Counted from the first letter of the stretch, positions 6,722-17,086 are shown. The stretch is DNA of 64,000 nt from Lewinellaceae bacterium (GCA_020636215.1 JACJYG010000008.1:1-64000); one strand, 5' to 3'. The notes: generated by a model from the letters alone, not told the origin. Numbers and translations: made by a program.

Positions 6722-7757
6722 ATGACTAAGAAACATACAAAACGAATACTCAGAATAGTATTACTTGTTGCAACCATAATCTCCATGTTTTTCGTACCAT
6801 GGATTTTGGTAAGGGCTTGGTTAGCGCCACTACCTGATACCGTTCAAGAACAAGTAAATGAAGCAATTGGGCTTGGGTTTGATGGAATAATTGTTTATGT
6901 AACTAGGAGGAAAAGAACCTGCTTTTACGCTGCCGGTTGGAAAAACAGGGAAAACAAAACACCTGCCGATCCGCATTCATTATTCAAGATTGCCAGTATC
7001 AGCAAATTATATGATGCTGTTGCCATTACCAAATTGGTCAGCGACAAACGTTTATCATTGGATAAAACGCTCGCTGATTACTTTCCGGAACTTGTGGAAG
7101 AATTGAAAATGCAGAAAGGATCACCTTGAGAATGATGGTGCAGCATCGGAGTGGCATTCCAATTTAACGGACACCCCAAACTTTTGGACAGACCCACCGA
7201 AAAGCAGTAAAGAAGCGCTTGAAAGAGTACTTGATTTACCAGCTAGTTTTGAGCCGTGAAAAATATGAATATTCAAATACGAATTATTTATTGATTTCCG
7301 AACTCATCGAAAAAGTGGTGGGTTATAGCAAATTCCAATACATCAAGGAGGAAATCTTGACCCCACTTGGGCTTAAAATACTTTCGGCTCGATTCATAAA
7401 GTGAATATCGACGATGTGATGAGTGGCTATTATGTTGGCATTGATGAAGATATCAAGACTGCGGACTATGGTTCAATGTTAGCGACGGCAGAGGACGTTG
7501 GCATATTCTTGCGGGCATTAAACGATGGTTCATTGTTTGACGAAGGAGAACAGGAAATTTATTCCTCCATCTACGTGTACGAACATACAGGCCTGATTCC
7601 TGGCTATCAGAGTATCGCAAAATACCACAAAGACATCGACACGGTTGTCATTCAATTTGTAAACACAACTAATTTTGATGGATACAACTGGAATTTATCG
7701 GAAATTGTATATAATCGTATTGTCAAAATTTTGAGAAGTAAAAGAAGCCCACAATAA
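6722..7757 (+). pseudogene. Serine hydrolase (class C beta-lactamase family), multiply frameshifted
   Basis: This is a decayed paralogue of the intact gene at 39270-40313. The first 136 codons (6722-7129) match the start of that protein closely: the membrane anchor with ISMFFVPW, QVNEAI, GFDGIIVYV and FKIAS.SKLY with the SxxK motif. The frame then breaks, MMVQHRSGIP appears out of frame near 7133, and YEYSNTNYL (the YxN motif) reappears in a second frame at 7219-7404. The C-terminal third (HTGLIPGYQ, FVNTTNFDGYNW) is in a third frame at 7401-7757. At least three frameshifts and a local deletion are needed. No product with a complete active site can be made. Confidence 0.8.
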
Positions 7758-7902
7758 CGCAGATGAATTATTGTGATAAATAATATTTTATAAATTGGAG
7801 CATCAGGTTGTATTGCAAGCACTTTCAATCCGGAGCAGAGCAGCCTGGCTTTGTCCAACTGAACTCAAAGATTCGGCGTAGCCACAGTAAAACCATAATA
7901 CC

Positions 7903-9486
7903 ATGTATAAATTAATATCAATACTTGTACTACTTCCTTTCTTCGGCTTTCCTCAGGCCCGGGTGAGCTCAGAATTCATTGATTCCATTGTCAATGTATC
8001 CATGAGTAAATTTCCTCAGGCTGGAATTGGTGTTGCAGTTATTCAGGATGGTAAAGTCACTCATATGAAGGGCTACGGAATCACCGCTGCGGAATCCGGT
8101 GCGCAAGTGGATGAAAACACCCTTTTTGCCATCGCTTCCAACAGCAAGGCTTTTACAACCACCGCCTTAGGCATCTTGGCCGATCAGGGAAAGCTATCAT
8201 GGACAGATAAGGTCATAGATCATATTCCTGAATTCAGAATGTACGATCCCTGGGTAACAGAAAATTTCATTATAGCGGATTTGTTGACCCACCGTAGTGG
8301 ATTGGGACTGGGAGCCGGTGATTTAATGTTTTTTCCGGATGGTGCTGATTTTACAGTTGATGATGTTATCCGCAGTTTTCAGTATCAAACCCCGGTTTCT
8401 GACTTTAGAACAAAATACGATTATGACAACCTTTTATATGTGGTTGCTGGTGAAGTAGTAAAGAGAGCCTGCGGGAAAAGTTGGGATCAATTTGTTGAAG
8501 ATGAAATAATGGATAAGCTGGGGATGGAAAATTCTGTCGGTATCTTTCAAAACATCACCAATAACACTAACATCGCCTACCCTCACAAAACCGAAAACGG
8601 ACACATTCAACAAATTGACACTTACACCAAAAGTGATGGATCTTTAGGTGCTGCAGGAGGTATTTATTCCAGCGTAAACGACATGAGCAAATGGGTGCTG
8701 ATGCATTTAAACGAAGGGCTTTATGGAGATATGCTGGCTGATACGCTCATTTCAAAAAAGAATCATCAGGAATTATGGAAAATCTATACTAATATAGGCT
8801 ACAACGCCTTTGGAGGTGGAATTTACAACAACCATTACAGGGGGTATGGCCTTGGGTTTAATCTGCGGGATGAAAACGGTTATACCATTGTTCAACATTC
8901 CGGTGGTTTACCGGGCATGCTATCTATGGTTACTATGATACCTGAGTTGAAAGCGGGTATAATTATACTCACAAACACCGATCCTGGAGGGCTTAGTATA
9001 CTAACTCTGACAAATGAAATTAAAGATGAAATCATTGGCGCGAAAGGATTAGATTGGTTTGAATGGGCCGCAAGCAGATTGAATAAAAGGGAATCGGAAG
9101 TAGATTCTGTTGTGAATGCTGTTTGGGCACAGGTTGAAAAGGTGAAACCTACCAAGCTCGACTTTAAGCAATATGTTGGAAGATATAAAGATGATTGGTT
9201 TGGAGAAGTTGTTATCTACCAAAAAGAGGATCATTTGTGGATAAAATCTCTAAGATCCCCTAAACTAAAAGGACTAATGCATTACTACAAAGCGAATAGT
9301 TTTGCAGTAGCCTGGGATTACCGGGACATGGACTGTGATGCTTTTGCTATTTTTCAACTGGATGAGAACGGAAAAGCAACATCGATTTCCATGAAAGGTA
9401 TTTCCCCGGATATCGATTTCAGTTTCGACTTTCAGGATTTGGATTTAAGAAAAATCCCTGAGAAGCTGTTTGAATTTGGTTTTTAG
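7903..9486 (+). CDS. Secreted serine hydrolase, beta-lactamase class C family with DUF3471 domain
   Basis: 527 residues with a short signal peptide (residues 1-17). The catalytic domain (about 25-380) has the penicillin-binding/AmpC-type motifs: SNSK as SxxK (about residue 83), YDN as YxN in the KYDYDNLLY segment (about 180), and HSGG as HxG (about 330). The C-terminal domain (about 420-520) matches the DUF3471 pattern (YVGRYKDDWFG ... IKSLRSPKL), a lipocalin-like barrel common in esterase and D-aminopeptidase-like members. It is probably a periplasmic esterase or peptidase; beta-lactam hydrolysis is not implied. The gene stands alone, with about 145 bp of upstream sequence in which no clear promoter was recognised. 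Confidence 0.85.
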   Translation: MYKLISILVLLPFFGFPQARVSSEFIDSIVNVSMSKFPQAGIGVAVIQDGKVTHMKGYGITAAESGAQVDENTLFAIASNSKAFTTTALGILADQGKLSWTDKVIDHIPEFRMYDPWVTENFIIADLLTHRSGLGLGAGDLMFFPDGADFTVDDVIRSFQYQTPVSDFRTKYDYDNLLYVVAGEVVKRACGKSWDQFVEDEIMDKLGMENSVGIFQNITNNTNIAYPHKTENGHIQQIDTYTKSDGSLGAAGGIYSSVNDMSKWVLMHLNEGLYGDMLADTLISKKNHQELWKIYTNIGYNAFGGGIYNNHYRGYGLGFNLRDENGYTIVQHSGGLPGMLSMVTMIPELKAGIIILTNTDPGGLSILTLTNEIKDEIIGAKGLDWFEWAASRLNKRESEVDSVVNAVWAQVEKVKPTKLDFKQYVGRYKDDWFGEVVIYQKEDHLWIKSLRSPKLKGLMHYYKANSFAVAWDYRDMDCDAFAIFQLDENGKATSISMKGISPDIDFSFDFQDLDLRKIPEKLFEFGF

Positions 9487-9623
9487 AATTTATTATAGGC
9501 TATTTTTTCGTCAATCAAGGCTCTTTTTGAGCCTCGTACCCATAGGTACGGGGCGAAAAAAAGCCGCAGAGTGGCGGAAAAAGAGGCATAATAAAACTGA
9601 AGGACTAAATTCAAACAGCTTCT
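9485..9623. repeat. MITE-like inverted-repeat element, copy 3 (degenerate)
   Basis: The right end TTCAAACAGCTTCT (9610-9623) matches the family terminus with a few changes; the left end is eroded. The interior CAAGGCTCTTTTTGA is shared exactly with copy 1, and the central hairpin CGTACCCATAGGTACG occupies the position of the family's conserved central hairpin. It starts directly at the stop of the preceding gene, so it may form part of that gene's 3' end. Confidence 0.55.
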
Positions 9624-9707
9624 AAATAATCAATGATTTAACTATGCACCCTATTTGGCCGCATAGCTGCTGTTGTAGCCTTATGCAAGAGAGGATTCAG
9701 CCTGAAT

Positions 9708-10841
9708 ATGAAAAAAAACATAAATCTTGTAAAACGCATGTTAGTAATTACAACTGTTACAATAACAAGTTTCTTACTATTAATCACGTGTGTCCTGTTA
9801 ATATATAGCCCTGGAAAACTTATGCCGTATCTGGATAATGACGGCAACCGACTAGCTGGAAGTATTTCAGAAAAACTATTTATAGAAATTGGTGGTGTTA
9901 AACAAGGAATGTTTCTTAGAAGTAAGAATATCAATAATCCGGTTTTACTCTATGTGCATGGAGGCCCTGCGTTTCCAAATTATTTTTTAATCGATAAGTA
10001 TAATCCGGGGCTTGAAGATTACTTTACGGTATGCTATTGGGAACAGCGCGGAGGCGGGCTTTCCTATTCCTCTGAAGTCACTTTACAGAGTATGAATTTC
10101 GACCAACTTGCATCGGATGCTATTGAAGTTACAAACTATTTACGAAGCCGTTTTGGTAAAGAAAAGATTTTCATGATTGCTCATTCGGGAGGGACACCAA
10201 TCGGCTTATTGGCCGCATCTCGAAATCCGGAATTATATAATGCTTACATTGCTATGGCACAGATTACAAACCAGACAGAATCGGAAAAAATCGCTTATAA
10301 ATACATGCTGGAACAGTATAGGCTTGACCAAAATCAAAAATCAGTGACTGAGTTAATGAAATATCCCGTTTTAGAATCCGATTCCAATATCATTCCATTC
10401 TTTAAATCAGTTGTACGGGATAAGTCTATGCATGAATTAGGCATTGGGACCATGCACAAAATGAAATCGGTAATCCGGGATATTTTTGTGCCGGTATGGA
10501 CTTGTAAAGCATATACGATCCGAGAGAAAATAAATATTTGGAAATCAAAGTTCTCATTTTTGCCAAAAACAAATCTGATTGATGAACTATTTTCAACGGA
10601 TTTCACCAGCAAAATTCAAAAAATAGATATTCCTGTTTATTTCTTTAGTGGAAAATTCGATTTAACTGTAAATATTGATTTATCCAAATCATATTTAGTT
10701 CAACTTCAAGCACCATTAAAAGGATTCTACACGTTTGACAATTCAGCACATAGCCCATTATTTGAAGAACCCCTTAGCGTTAGAAAAATAATTGAACATG
10801 ATATTTTAAATTATAAGGCTGATTTAGCAGATGGAAAATAA
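9708..10841 (+). CDS. Membrane-anchored alpha/beta hydrolase (S33-like)
   Basis: 377 residues. An N-terminal hydrophobic segment (about 10-32) could be a signal anchor. The hydrolase core starts with the oxyanion motif LYVHGGPA (about 84), then YWEQRGGGLS, typical of proline-iminopeptidase-like (S33) members. The nucleophile elbow is MIAHSGGTP (about 160), an acid is likely in FSGKFDLTV (about 315), and the catalytic His is in DNSAHSPLFEEP (about 345). A helical cap lies between. The substrate may be a short peptide or ester; the sequence does not decide. The reading frame overlaps an in-frame extension of the next gene by 11 bp, but the better start of that gene is at 10897. Confidence 0.8.
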   Translation: MKKNINLVKRMLVITTVTITSFLLLITCVLLIYSPGKLMPYLDNDGNRLAGSISEKLFIEIGGVKQGMFLRSKNINNPVLLYVHGGPAFPNYFLIDKYNPGLEDYFTVCYWEQRGGGLSYSSEVTLQSMNFDQLASDAIEVTNYLRSRFGKEKIFMIAHSGGTPIGLLAASRNPELYNAYIAMAQITNQTESEKIAYKYMLEQYRLDQNQKSVTELMKYPVLESDSNIIPFFKSVVRDKSMHELGIGTMHKMKSVIRDIFVPVWTCKAYTIREKINIWKSKFSFLPKTNLIDELFSTDFTSKIQKIDIPVYFFSGKFDLTVNIDLSKSYLVQLQAPLKGFYTFDNSAHSPLFEEPLSVRKIIEHDILNYKADLADGK

Positions 10842-10896
10842 TTATTGCCCCGCCAAGCATCCATTTCCTACCTTACCTTCAACAAAAAAACAATCC

Positions 10897-13042
10897 ATGA
10901 AATTAACCTACCGTCGGTTTCAAATAGTATGCTTGTTTCTGCTATCCAGCGTGTTGTGCCATGCCGGAAATATCGCAATTTATAACAACCCTCAGGATAA
11001 GACAGCCACTTTTGGGAACAGCAAAATAACCATCACGCTCGATTACGATCAAAAATGCGCCATTACCGGCCTAACCCTCAACGGCCAAACCCTGATCTCC
11101 GGCCCGGCAGGTATCTTCTCTGAGATTAGAACTCCCGCAAACACTTACTCTACCCTAAAACTCTCAACAAGCCCGATCATAGATATCGGCGAAAACTCGG
11201 TAACCATCAGCAATATTGTATATGGCGATGCGGAGGAAACAGCTGTGGAGAAATGGTCTTTTTTGATTACGGAAACGGATATCCAATTTGAGATAGAAAG
11301 AACCCTTCCAAAGGCATTAACCATTGAAGAAGCTGCATTTCCGTCGTTTAGATTCGATCGGATCAACACCTGGGACGGCGCTTTTCTCGGGTATGGCGGC
11401 CTGGCCTGGTTTTATCTCTTTAACGAGAAGTTGTGTACCTACGGCGTTCATAGTGACTGCTCCACCTTTTGGAATAGTACCACGGGCAATGCACTTAAGG
11501 TGGCCGTGTCGGCAAAGGGGAAAAAAGTGGCCATGAAATACAGCCGTTCCGAAGATGATCATTTGGTTTATAATATTGCCGTTGCGGATGAGGAAATGAC
11601 TCCTCGCTACGAAGCGGAAAAAAGGAGCAGGTTTATCAGGGGAAAAACAGATGTGTGGGATCCGTTCACTGCTCCGGCAGGAAAATATAAGGAAACCATC
11701 ACGCTGTCCTATATCGATTACAACGAGGCCTATGGCCGGGGGTACATGGCCGGAATTAACGGGAAAGAAGTCAGCAATTTATTAAACACCGTTGCAAGGA
11801 TCGGCGTGATCGATGAAAAGCTTTTTGGAGGAAACAGCTGGCACACCCCATACGGCCCTATTTGCCTGCACGAGCAATATATTGCCCAGTTTGCCATCGG
11901 CATCAACGATGAAACATACACGAAGGGTTACAAACAATGCCTTGATTTTTACCGCGATCATGCCATCCAGCCCAATGGGAGGGTAATTGCACGCTGGGCG
12001 TACCTCGATGAGGATGCGATGCCGGGTACTGTAAATGAATTGGGGTTTTACGAAGCGCAATGGGGCTACCTGATGGACTCCAATCCTGATTTTGTTTCCA
12101 ATGTAGCCCAGGTTTATGATCTCACCGGGGATTTGGAGTGGGTTTCGAAACACAAAGCGGCCTGCGAAAAAGCCATTGAATTCATGTTAAAGCGGGATTC
12201 TGACGGTGATCATTTGGTGGAGATGATGTCCGCTTCGCAGTCGGAAAAAAAGGGGAGCGACTGGATCGACATTATCTGGGCCTCGCACGAGAACGCCTTT
12301 GTAAACGCCAAACTTTACTATGCCCTCACCTTATGGGCAAATGTGGAACGGCAATTGAACGATCCTGAAAAAGCAGCCTATTATGCCAATTATGCCGCCG
12401 AGCTCAAAAAAAGCTTTAACCGATCAACAGAAGAAGGCGGCTTCTGGAACGGCCACAACCGCTGGTACATCCACTGGCGCGAAGCGGATCATTCCATTCA
12501 TGGAGACAACCTCGTGGTTCCTGTAAACCTGATGGCCATCGTGTACGGTATTTGCGACGACACGGCCCGGCGTCATGCCATTCTTGATAAAATTGAAGTG
12601 CAAACCCGGCACGAAGGCCTTTTCTTCTGGCCGATATGCATCTTCCCATACACTTTTGGCGAAGGCAACGACTGGCAATTCCCCTTTCCGAATTATGAAA
12701 ATGGCGACATTTTCCTATCATGGGGCAGCATTGGCGTTGAGGCGTATGCCAGCTACAAACCCGATCTGACTTTAAAATATGTGGAGAACGTTCTGGATCG
12801 CTACGCGGAAGATGGCCTCGCATTTCAGCGCTATGGCCCGGATCAACCAGGAAGGTTTGGGGGATGACATCCTCTCGGGGAACAGCCTGGCGATTGTTGG
12901 GCTTTACAGTGCCATTTATGGCATTAATCCGCTGTACAACAGGCTGTATTTAAACCCGCACCTTCCCGAAAGATTATCCGGTACGGAATTAATTTATCAT
13001 TTCAGGCAGGACAAATTAAAAATAGGGCTTGCTACCACGTAG
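10897..13042 (+). pseudogene. Six-hairpin (alpha/alpha toroid) glycosidase, frameshifted near the 3' end
   Basis: The start at 10897 gives a signal peptide (ending VLCHAG). An N-terminal beta-sandwich domain (to about 290) is followed by a six-hairpin catalytic-type domain with GGNSWHTPYGP, DSDGDHLVEMM, GSDWIDIIW and an acidic WREADHSIHGDN segment. This resembles GH63/GH78/GH95-type toroid glycosidases, but the exact family is not clear. The first frame ends early at TGA 12865-12867. The expected C-terminus (QEGLGDDILSGNSLAIVGLYSA to LKIGLATT, ending 13042) continues in a frame shifted by one base near 12845-12860. Restored length would be about 715 residues. The truncated form lacks the last helices and a beta region, so it may be inactive. 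Confidence 0.65.
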
Positions 13043-13529
13043 GTATTCTATTTCAAATGAAACAATTCAAGCTGACATCGAAAGGCGATTTTGGGCTTCT
13101 ATAGCGAAAAAAAAATGAACTTTGTATTATTTCAATGGGAGATGAGGATCCAGTATGCGCTTAAAAGCACAAACAGAATTCAACCGTTTCGATCGAAATA
13201 GTGAATTGGAATAATGAAGAATACTCCTGGTACCAATCTTCAACCAATGGACATGGGGAAATAAACTATTCCGTTAATGTTCCACAAGCCAATAGTGTCT
13301 ATATTATTTTCGAGGGGAATAAAAAACGGAGCGGCAAAAGTGATGGGAACGGCTATTGAAATTCGCAGTAGTGCACGAGTGGACAGGAAATCCCTGTAAA
13401 GGTAGCCTTAAATGGTTCAAAGGCAAGCAACTCAAATAACAACTAATCCTGTTTCAACGGTATTGCCTCATCATTATAGCTGGCCTCCAAACATGAAGCT
13501 CTAAGGGCTATCAGATCGGATACTTTCTC
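13043..13529. other. Intergenic stretch with a possible coding remnant
   Basis: No complete gene is visible. From about 13180 to 13359 on the plus strand one frame stays open and codes for a protein-like stretch (SIEIVNWNNEEYSWYQSS ... GEINYSVNVPQANSVYIIF). It resembles a beta-sandwich domain but lacks a start codon and stops after about 60 residues. It may be debris of a secreted protein. Nothing else is recognised. Confidence 0.3.
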
Positions 13530-13880
13530 TTACCAGGAACTTCGAAAAAACGAAGGGTCAATTTTTTGTTCAATGGACACAAATGTTGAATTTTTTTTCG
13601 ATTCTTTCTTCTTGAACAATCGGAACAACAGTGCAAATGGAACAAGAACAGCAATGAATATTGCTCCAAAAAGTAGCGGACTCGTAACGGATTGCATCAA
13701 TTTTGTGATCGCTAACCAAATGGCATGATTCACTGCTTTAGGGCTGTATAAAAAAGCACATCATCAGATAGACTTGGCGCCAATGAGGAGTATCCAATAC
13801 TCCGGTATGAAATAATACAGAAGAAGAAAAGCTATGCCTGAAATAGCGATATCTCTATTTATAGTTTGCTGTTCCGTCAT
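13530..13880 (-). pseudogene. SxtJ-family membrane protein with two consecutive in-frame stops
   Basis: ATG at 13880 lies 3 bp after the DUF5989 stop. The frame reads MTEQQTINRDIAIS, a hydrophobic span (AFLLLYYFIPEYWILLIGA), then TGA TGA (13766-13761), and in the same frame a second span with SPLLFGAIFIAVLVPFALLFRLF and a basic tail ending at 13530. Total length, 116 codons, matches SxtJ proteins, whose second span ends in a P.xLLxRL pattern like this one. Frame is unbroken across the stops, so two substitutions (or a TCA-repeat slippage) explain the lesion. SxtJ regularly accompanies carbamoyltransferases and DUF5989; its function is unknown. Confidence 0.68.
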
Positions 13881-13883
13881 GTT

Positions 13884-14036
13884 TTAAAACAGGGAATAGA
13901 TAAACGGAGCCAAGCCGGTAGATGCTCCAAAAATCAGAATTAAACCGCAAAACACGAGGATCAAAATCACCGGCGCTAACCAGTATTTTTTTCTATCCTT
14001 CATGTATCCCCATAGGTCTTTTAGCAAATCAGTCAT
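13884..14036 (-). CDS. DUF5989 family small membrane protein
   Basis: A 50-residue protein: MTDLLKDLWGYMKDRKKYWL, then one hydrophobic span (PVILILVFCGLILIFG), then ASTGLAPFIYSLF. The LxDLWxFMRxRKKxWL start and the APFIYxLF end are the hallmarks of DUF5989. Its ATG overlaps the carbamoyltransferase stop (TAATG), so translation is coupled, and SxtJ starts 3 bp downstream. The conserved trio carbamoyltransferase-DUF5989-SxtJ suggests a membrane complex or a shared pathway. The small protein is intact although both neighbours carry lesions. Its molecular role is not known. Confidence 0.8.
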   Translation of the reverse strand: MTDLLKDLWGYMKDRKKYWLAPVILILVFCGLILIFGASTGLAPFIYSLF

Positions 14037-15878
14037 TATTTCGATTTAATAAACGCATTATTTCCGACGACTAAGATATCAATATTTGTCTTCAGAAAGC
14101 AATTGTAGGCATCTTTCAAATCACAAACAATTGGTTCTCCATTTGTATTGAAACTCGTATTGACAAGGACCGCATCTCCCGACTGCTTCCTCATTTCAAG
14201 TAGCAGGCCGTAAAACGGATGATCTCGCTCCTCTACAACCTGTAATCGTGATGAAAAATCAACATGCGTTATTGCTTGAAACTTGGAACGAGGTACTTCA
14301 AGTTTCTCTTTAAGAGACAAGGAATTGAAATTCTTTACTAATGGATAACGATGTTCTGTAGCGATCTTTTTCACAAATTGCATGTAGGCAGCTTCGTAAT
14401 CACAATTGAAGTAGTTCAAGGCTTCTTCTCTGAGCATGACGGGCGCAAACGGCCTGAAATCTTCGCGGAATTTAACCGACATATTCAACTTTCGCTGCAT
14501 GCCTGTAATCGATGGGCTGGCAATGATACTTCGAGCACCCAATGCCCTGGGGCTGTATTCCATTCTTCCCTGCACCCAGCCAATCACTTTTCCATCAATG
14601 ATGTTTGCAACAGTAAATTGATTGCGCTCCGCATTAGTTTTAAACCAAAGCGGTTTTAAATGATTTTCCTCACAGAACGCTTCCAATTCCTCCTCCGATA
14701 TACTTGGGCCCAGCAGGGCCTGGCTCATCTCATCTCTCTCGGTATTGACGGCTCTGTTCTCTGCATACCTGAAAAAGTAATGCGCCAAAGCAGCACCAAT
14801 TGCACCACCTGCATCACCTGCCGCTGGTTGAATCCACACTTTTTTAAACAGTCCCGACTCTTGTATTTTACCATTTGCGACACAGTTCAATGCCACGCCT
14901 CCGGCCAGGCAAAGGTTGTCGCTCTGCGTAATTGCTTTACTCGTACGCGCCATTTTCAAAACAATTTCTTCCGTTACAGATTGTATTGCGAATGCCAAAT
15001 TGCAGTGCGTTTGAATGATAGCTTCCTCCGGTTCTCGTTTTGCTATCCTGAAGAGTTTCGCCCATTTTGAATCAGACACCATGCGCAAGCTGTGTTCAAA
15101 AGTGAAATAGTGGCCGGTTCATTTGGATGGAACCATCTTCGTGGATTTCAACAAGCTCCTTTCGGATCAACTCAATAAACCTTTTTGTTTCGTTGGATTT
15201 TCCATCGCCATAAGGCGACAAGCCCATCAATTTATACTCGCCACTATTTACTTTAAATCCCAGGAAATAGGTAAACGCACTATAAAGTAATCCTACCGAA
15301 TCCGGAAAGCGCATTTCCCTCAATAACTCAATTTTGGTTCCCTCCCCTTTACCAATAGTGGCAGTCGCCCACTCGCCCACAGCATCTACTACTAAAATAG
15401 AAGCATCATTGAATGGCGAAGGATAAAACGCACTCGCGGCATGCGACAAATGGTGTGAAGCAAACAAGAGTTTCTTTTGATCCTTATAGCTACTGTCGAT
15501 CTTCCTCAGCTCCCTCCTGACTTCTCTCCTTAGCGCAAGTTTTTTCTGCGTCCATTGGGGCATTGCTTTCAAAAAGGACAACAACCCTTTGGGGGCGTTG
15601 TTGTAGTAGGTTTCCAGCAAGCGTTCGAATTTCAAAAATGGCTTTTCAAAAAACACAATATCATCGACGTCATGCAAGGTAATACCGGCCTCTTTCAGGC
15701 AATAGCGAATAGCTTGTGAAGGAAATACGGCGCTGTTTTTATCTCTATTGAACCGTTCTTCCTGAGCGGCGGCAATGATTTTTCCATCCACAACAATTGA
15801 TGCAGCTGAATCATGAAAATAAGCTGAAATTCCTAAGAGCTTGTTCAAATTTCGTTTTTGGAGATGAAAATAATTCAT
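14036..15878 (-). pseudogene. Carbamoyltransferase (NodU/CmcH type), frameshifted; start supplied by an inserted element
   Basis: The N-terminal half (15096-15878) has LLGISAYFHDSAASI, AAAQEERFNRDK, the metal-binding ASHHLSHAASAF and VDAVGEWATATI. The C-terminal half (14036 to about 15105) has CLAGGVALNCVANGKI, QPAAGDAGGAIGAAL and EYSPRALGARSI. Together they give the about 610 residues expected for O-carbamoyltransferases, which transfer carbamoyl from carbamoyl phosphate to a hydroxyl. The halves are in different frames; one extra T in a TTTT run near 15098-15102 explains it. MITE copy 4 (15836-15999) covers the normal start region, and the only good start, ATG 15878, lies inside the element. 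Activity is doubtful unless the frameshift is an assembly error. Confidence 0.75.
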
Positions 15879-15999
15879 TTTTTGCTTAGACAAGGCGTCG
15901 AAATGGGAACATACCCTTAGGTACGTGACCATTTCGACAACGCAGTATAAGCGAAAAAGGGACATTTTCAGCCCGAAGGATGAAATTTGAACAAGCTCT
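15836..15999. repeat. MITE-like inverted-repeat element, copy 4
   Basis: Ends AGAGCTTGTTCAAAT and ATTTGAACAAGCTCT are perfect inverted repeats, with TAA on both flanks if one base is trimmed at each end. Its right arm (CATTTTCAGCCCGAAGGATG) is nearly identical to copy 1, and the central hairpin is TACCCTTAGGTA. It overlaps the 5' end of the carbamoyltransferase gene and separates it from the divergent SGNH gene. Confidence 0.75.
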
Positions 16000-16072
16000 A
16001 AGATGATTTTCACCTGCCAAATATATCAATTCGGGCGCAGCATAGCTAATGAATAATTGCTAATTTTGGTTT

Positions 16073-17086
16073 ATGAATAAGCGTAAAACAGCATTCCTGA
16101 AATGGCTCCTTGTTTATCCTGTCGTGGTTTTTTTATGTCTTGAAATCGCTTTTCGAATTATGGGGTATCAGCATTTTAAAAATGATGATTACAGCATACG
16201 ATCCAATCCCAAAAATGCTTTTGTCGGCCATCCAAAATTGGGCATACAGTTAAATCCCGGAACCTACCAAATCAACATTAACAATGGGCTGGCGTTTGAA
16301 GCGTGTCATTTAGACAACCATTCAAGATATGTAGCCGGCAGGAAGCAAAACCATTCGAATGTCCTTTTGCTCGGCTGTTCCTTCACCTATGGTTTTGGTG
16401 TTGACGATGGCCAAACTTTCGCTTCGCTGCTTCAAAAAGCCTACCCCGATGCGGGCATACAGAACGCTGGAGTGATTGGCTACGGTAGCGTTCAGTCGCT
16501 GATGCAATTGAAAGAACAACTCGAAGCAGGCCATTTGAAAGTGGCCTTGCTTCATTTTTCATCGTACCATTTCATGCGAAATCGCTTGTCTCAACAATAC
16601 CGGTCGAATCTCAAAATAGGCTACAAACGTTCTTCACAGGATGTTGACAATCTTATGAAGCAATCGAAATTCCCCTATAAAACCAGCTGCGACGGGCCGA
16701 TTGAATTTGCTTCATGGGAGTCCATGTACTCGAATTGGCCCGGCAGAGATTGGTTTGCGGCGATTAATTCGATGCAAACGGCTTTCGACAAGGCTTCCGA
16801 AGATATTGAACAGCAGCTTGAAATAACTGCGTGTATATTAAAAGAAATGAATGATCTATGCCGGAAGAAAGGGGTTGAATTCGGTGTGGTTTGTTTGGAT
16901 AATACTCCTGAAACGATACAACTTAAAAAGGGCCTCGACGGATTTAACTGGCTGGATGTCAACTTCAATTTCAATAGTAAAGAACTGACCAATTATCCTT
17001 ATGACAGTCACCCGAACCGTAAAGGGCACAAACTTATTGCGGATAAAATTCAACCATTTTTAAGAGGCCTCCTCAATGAAAATTAA
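16073..17086 (+). CDS. SGNH/GDSL-type hydrolase, membrane-anchored
   Basis: 337 residues, starting with a basic stretch and one hydrophobic span (about 12-30) that would anchor it in the membrane. SGNH block I is LLGCSFTYGFGVDD (Ser at about 103). A Gly-containing NAGVIGYGSVQ follows (block II), and YDSHPNRKGH near the C-terminus holds the Asp-His pair of block V. Such proteins act as esterases or O-acetyltransferase partners on glycans or lipids. It starts 60 bp from the carbamoyltransferase locus on the opposite strand and overlaps the MMPL transporter by 11 bp. That places it with the transporter as an operon and with the carbamoyltransferase trio as a likely functional neighbourhood. Confidence 0.75.
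   Translation: MNKRKTAFLKWLLVYPVVVFLCLEIAFRIMGYQHFKNDDYSIRSNPKNAFVGHPKLGIQLNPGTYQININNGLAFEACHLDNHSRYVAGRKQNHSNVLLLGCSFTYGFGVDDGQTFASLLQKAYPDAGIQNAGVIGYGSVQSLMQLKEQLEAGHLKVALLHFSSYHFMRNRLSQQYRSNLKIGYKRSSQDVDNLMKQSKFPYKTSCDGPIEFASWESMYSNWPGRDWFAAINSMQTAFDKASEDIEQQLEITACILKEMNDLCRKKGVEFGVVCLDNTPETIQLKKGLDGFNWLDVNFNFNSKELTNYPYDSHPNRKGHKLIADKIQPFLRGLLNEN

Noticed and set aside
9635..9690. Possible attC-like hairpin (AACTATGC ... GCATAG ... GTTGTAG) before the alpha/beta hydrolase
   Set aside because: It is shorter than known attC sites, the right core does not fit and no matching unit end was found.
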